A DNA stretch of 5,701 bases, taken from Candidatus Omnitrophota bacterium. GTDB lineage: Bacteria; Omnitrophota; Gorgyraeia; Gygaellales; Profunditerraquicolaceae. Shown piece by piece: positions 5,172-5,701 of the stretch (its first letter is position 1; the number at the start of each line of letters is the position of its first letter). The stretch lies in assembly GCA_028717045.1 (NCBI GenBank), contig JAQUON010000085.1, positions 1 through 5,701 on the forward strand. The letters are read 5' to 3'. A program made the translations under genes and the position numbers. The notes under the pieces are model-generated. The model was not told the origin of the DNA, did not search any database, and worked only from the letters and a program-made list of their open reading frames with translations.

Positions 5172-5663
5172 ATGGAAACACCGGAAGAATTAATTCCCGT
5201 ATTAGGAACTGAATCCCTTATAGTGGGAGTAGGAAATGTTTTGAGGGGAGATGATGCGTTCGGCTCGCTTTTAGCGCAAAGGCTTACAGATAAACTCACT
5301 ATTAAGGTTATGGACACAGGCAGCGCTCCCGAAAACTACCTTGGCAAGATAGTGAAAGAAGGCCCCCGCGTTGTGTTGCTTATTGACGCGGTGGATTTTG
5401 GCGCTCTGCCTGGCCAGATGAGGCTTTTTGATTTGCGCATTTGCTCGACGAGAAGCGTATTCTTTACGCATAGCCTTGCCCCGGATTTTTTGAATAGTTT
5501 CTTGCAGCAGGCTTCAGGCGCACGGGCATACCTGCTGGCAGTGCAGCCGGCAAGCCTTGGGCTGGGCGATCCGCTTAGCCCCGCCCTCTCAGCGGGACTC
5601 GATATATTAGAAAACTGGTTCCTTGCGCATTACGCATCTTTATTGAACGAGGCAGGAAAATGA
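5172..5663 (+). CDS. hycI: HycI-type [NiFe]-hydrogenase maturation endopeptidase (family M52)
   Basis: The 163-residue protein matches the M52 protease family throughout. GVGNVLRGDDAFG (19-31) holds the N-terminal acid ligand D28; LLIDAVDFG (69-77) holds D72; FFTHSLAP (97-104) holds H100. These line up with the nickel-sensing ligands D16, D62 and H90 of E. coli HycI. TGSAPEN (49-55) is almost the exact HycI sequence, so it is closer to HycI than to HybD/HyaD, which use Glu at the first position. The enzyme removes a C-terminal peptide from the hydrogenase large subunit after nickel insertion, in the cytoplasm. The chosen ATG is 17 bases after the hycF stop with a weak AAGG at 5161-5164; an in-frame TTG at 5115 would overlap hycF and add 19 unlikely residues. 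The N-terminus is about 12 residues longer than HycI. The stop overlaps the next start as ATGA. Confidence 0.94.
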   Translation: METPEELIPVLGTESLIVGVGNVLRGDDAFGSLLAQRLTDKLTIKVMDTGSAPENYLGKIVKEGPRVVLLIDAVDFGALPGQMRLFDLRICSTRSVFFTHSLAPDFLNSFLQQASGARAYLLAVQPASLGLGDPLSPALSAGLDILENWFLAHYASLLNEAGK

Positions 5664-5701
5664 TTCGCAGGATAATTGACGAAAGAAATAACCATTCTGT
5701 T
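5660..5701 (+). CDS. Start of an unidentified gene (3' truncated)
   Basis: An ATG at 5660 overlaps the hycI stop as ATGA and is preceded by GAGG at 5649-5652, seven bases upstream, the same arrangement used throughout this operon. Only 14 codons are visible (MIRRIIDERNNHSV), basic and acidic with no recognisable motif. By position it could be another hydrogenase structural or maturation gene, but the sequence does not say which. Confidence 0.6.
   Translation, partial: MIRRIIDERNNHSV

Overview
The window is a stretch of one dense, plus-strand operon. It encodes most of an Mrp-type cation/proton antiporter module directly followed by two hydrogenase genes: a HycF-type iron-sulfur protein and a HycI-type [NiFe]-hydrogenase maturation protease. 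All ten coding regions point the same way. They overlap (often by the four bases ATGA) or are separated by 17 bases at most, so there is no intergenic stretch of note and no visible promoter, terminator, RNA gene, repeat array or mobile element. Both ends are cut: the first gene enters from the left and the last has only its first 14 codons.

Layout: 1-610 is the C-terminal end of a NuoL/MrpA-like antiporter subunit. 612-1130 is an MbhD-MbhE fusion, equivalent to the C-terminal part of MrpA. Then come MnhB (1127-1585), MnhC/NuoK-like (1582-1920), MnhD/NuoM-like (1925-3409), MnhE (3411-3905), MnhF (3902-4240) and MnhG (4233-4568). The module keeps the bacterial A-B-C-D-E-F-G order, but MrpA seems to be split into two genes. 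After it come the HycF-like polyferredoxin (4555-5154), the HycI-like protease (5172-5663) and the start of an unidentified gene (5660 onward).

Inferred joint role: a membrane-bound group 4 [NiFe] hydrogenase in which electron transfer between a reduced carrier (ferredoxin, or a formate- or CO-oxidising partner) and protons/H2 is coupled to H+ and/or Na+ translocation by the Mrp module. The MnhD-like subunit keeps the charged residues of the proton/cation channel, and the HycF-like subunit would carry electrons. HycI would trim the C-terminus of the large catalytic subunit, which is not in the window and presumably lies nearby. The mix is notable because the soluble-side proteins look like E. 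coli formate hydrogenlyase (Hyc), whereas the membrane part looks like Mrp/Mbh.

Organism: standard code, ATG starts, clear Shine-Dalgarno sites and moderate G+C (roughly half by eye) fit an anaerobic, H2-metabolising bacterium. The bacterial Mrp order argues against the Pyrococcus/Thermococcus mbh arrangement. An uncultured candidate phylum such as Omnitrophota is possible, but that is only a weak guess.
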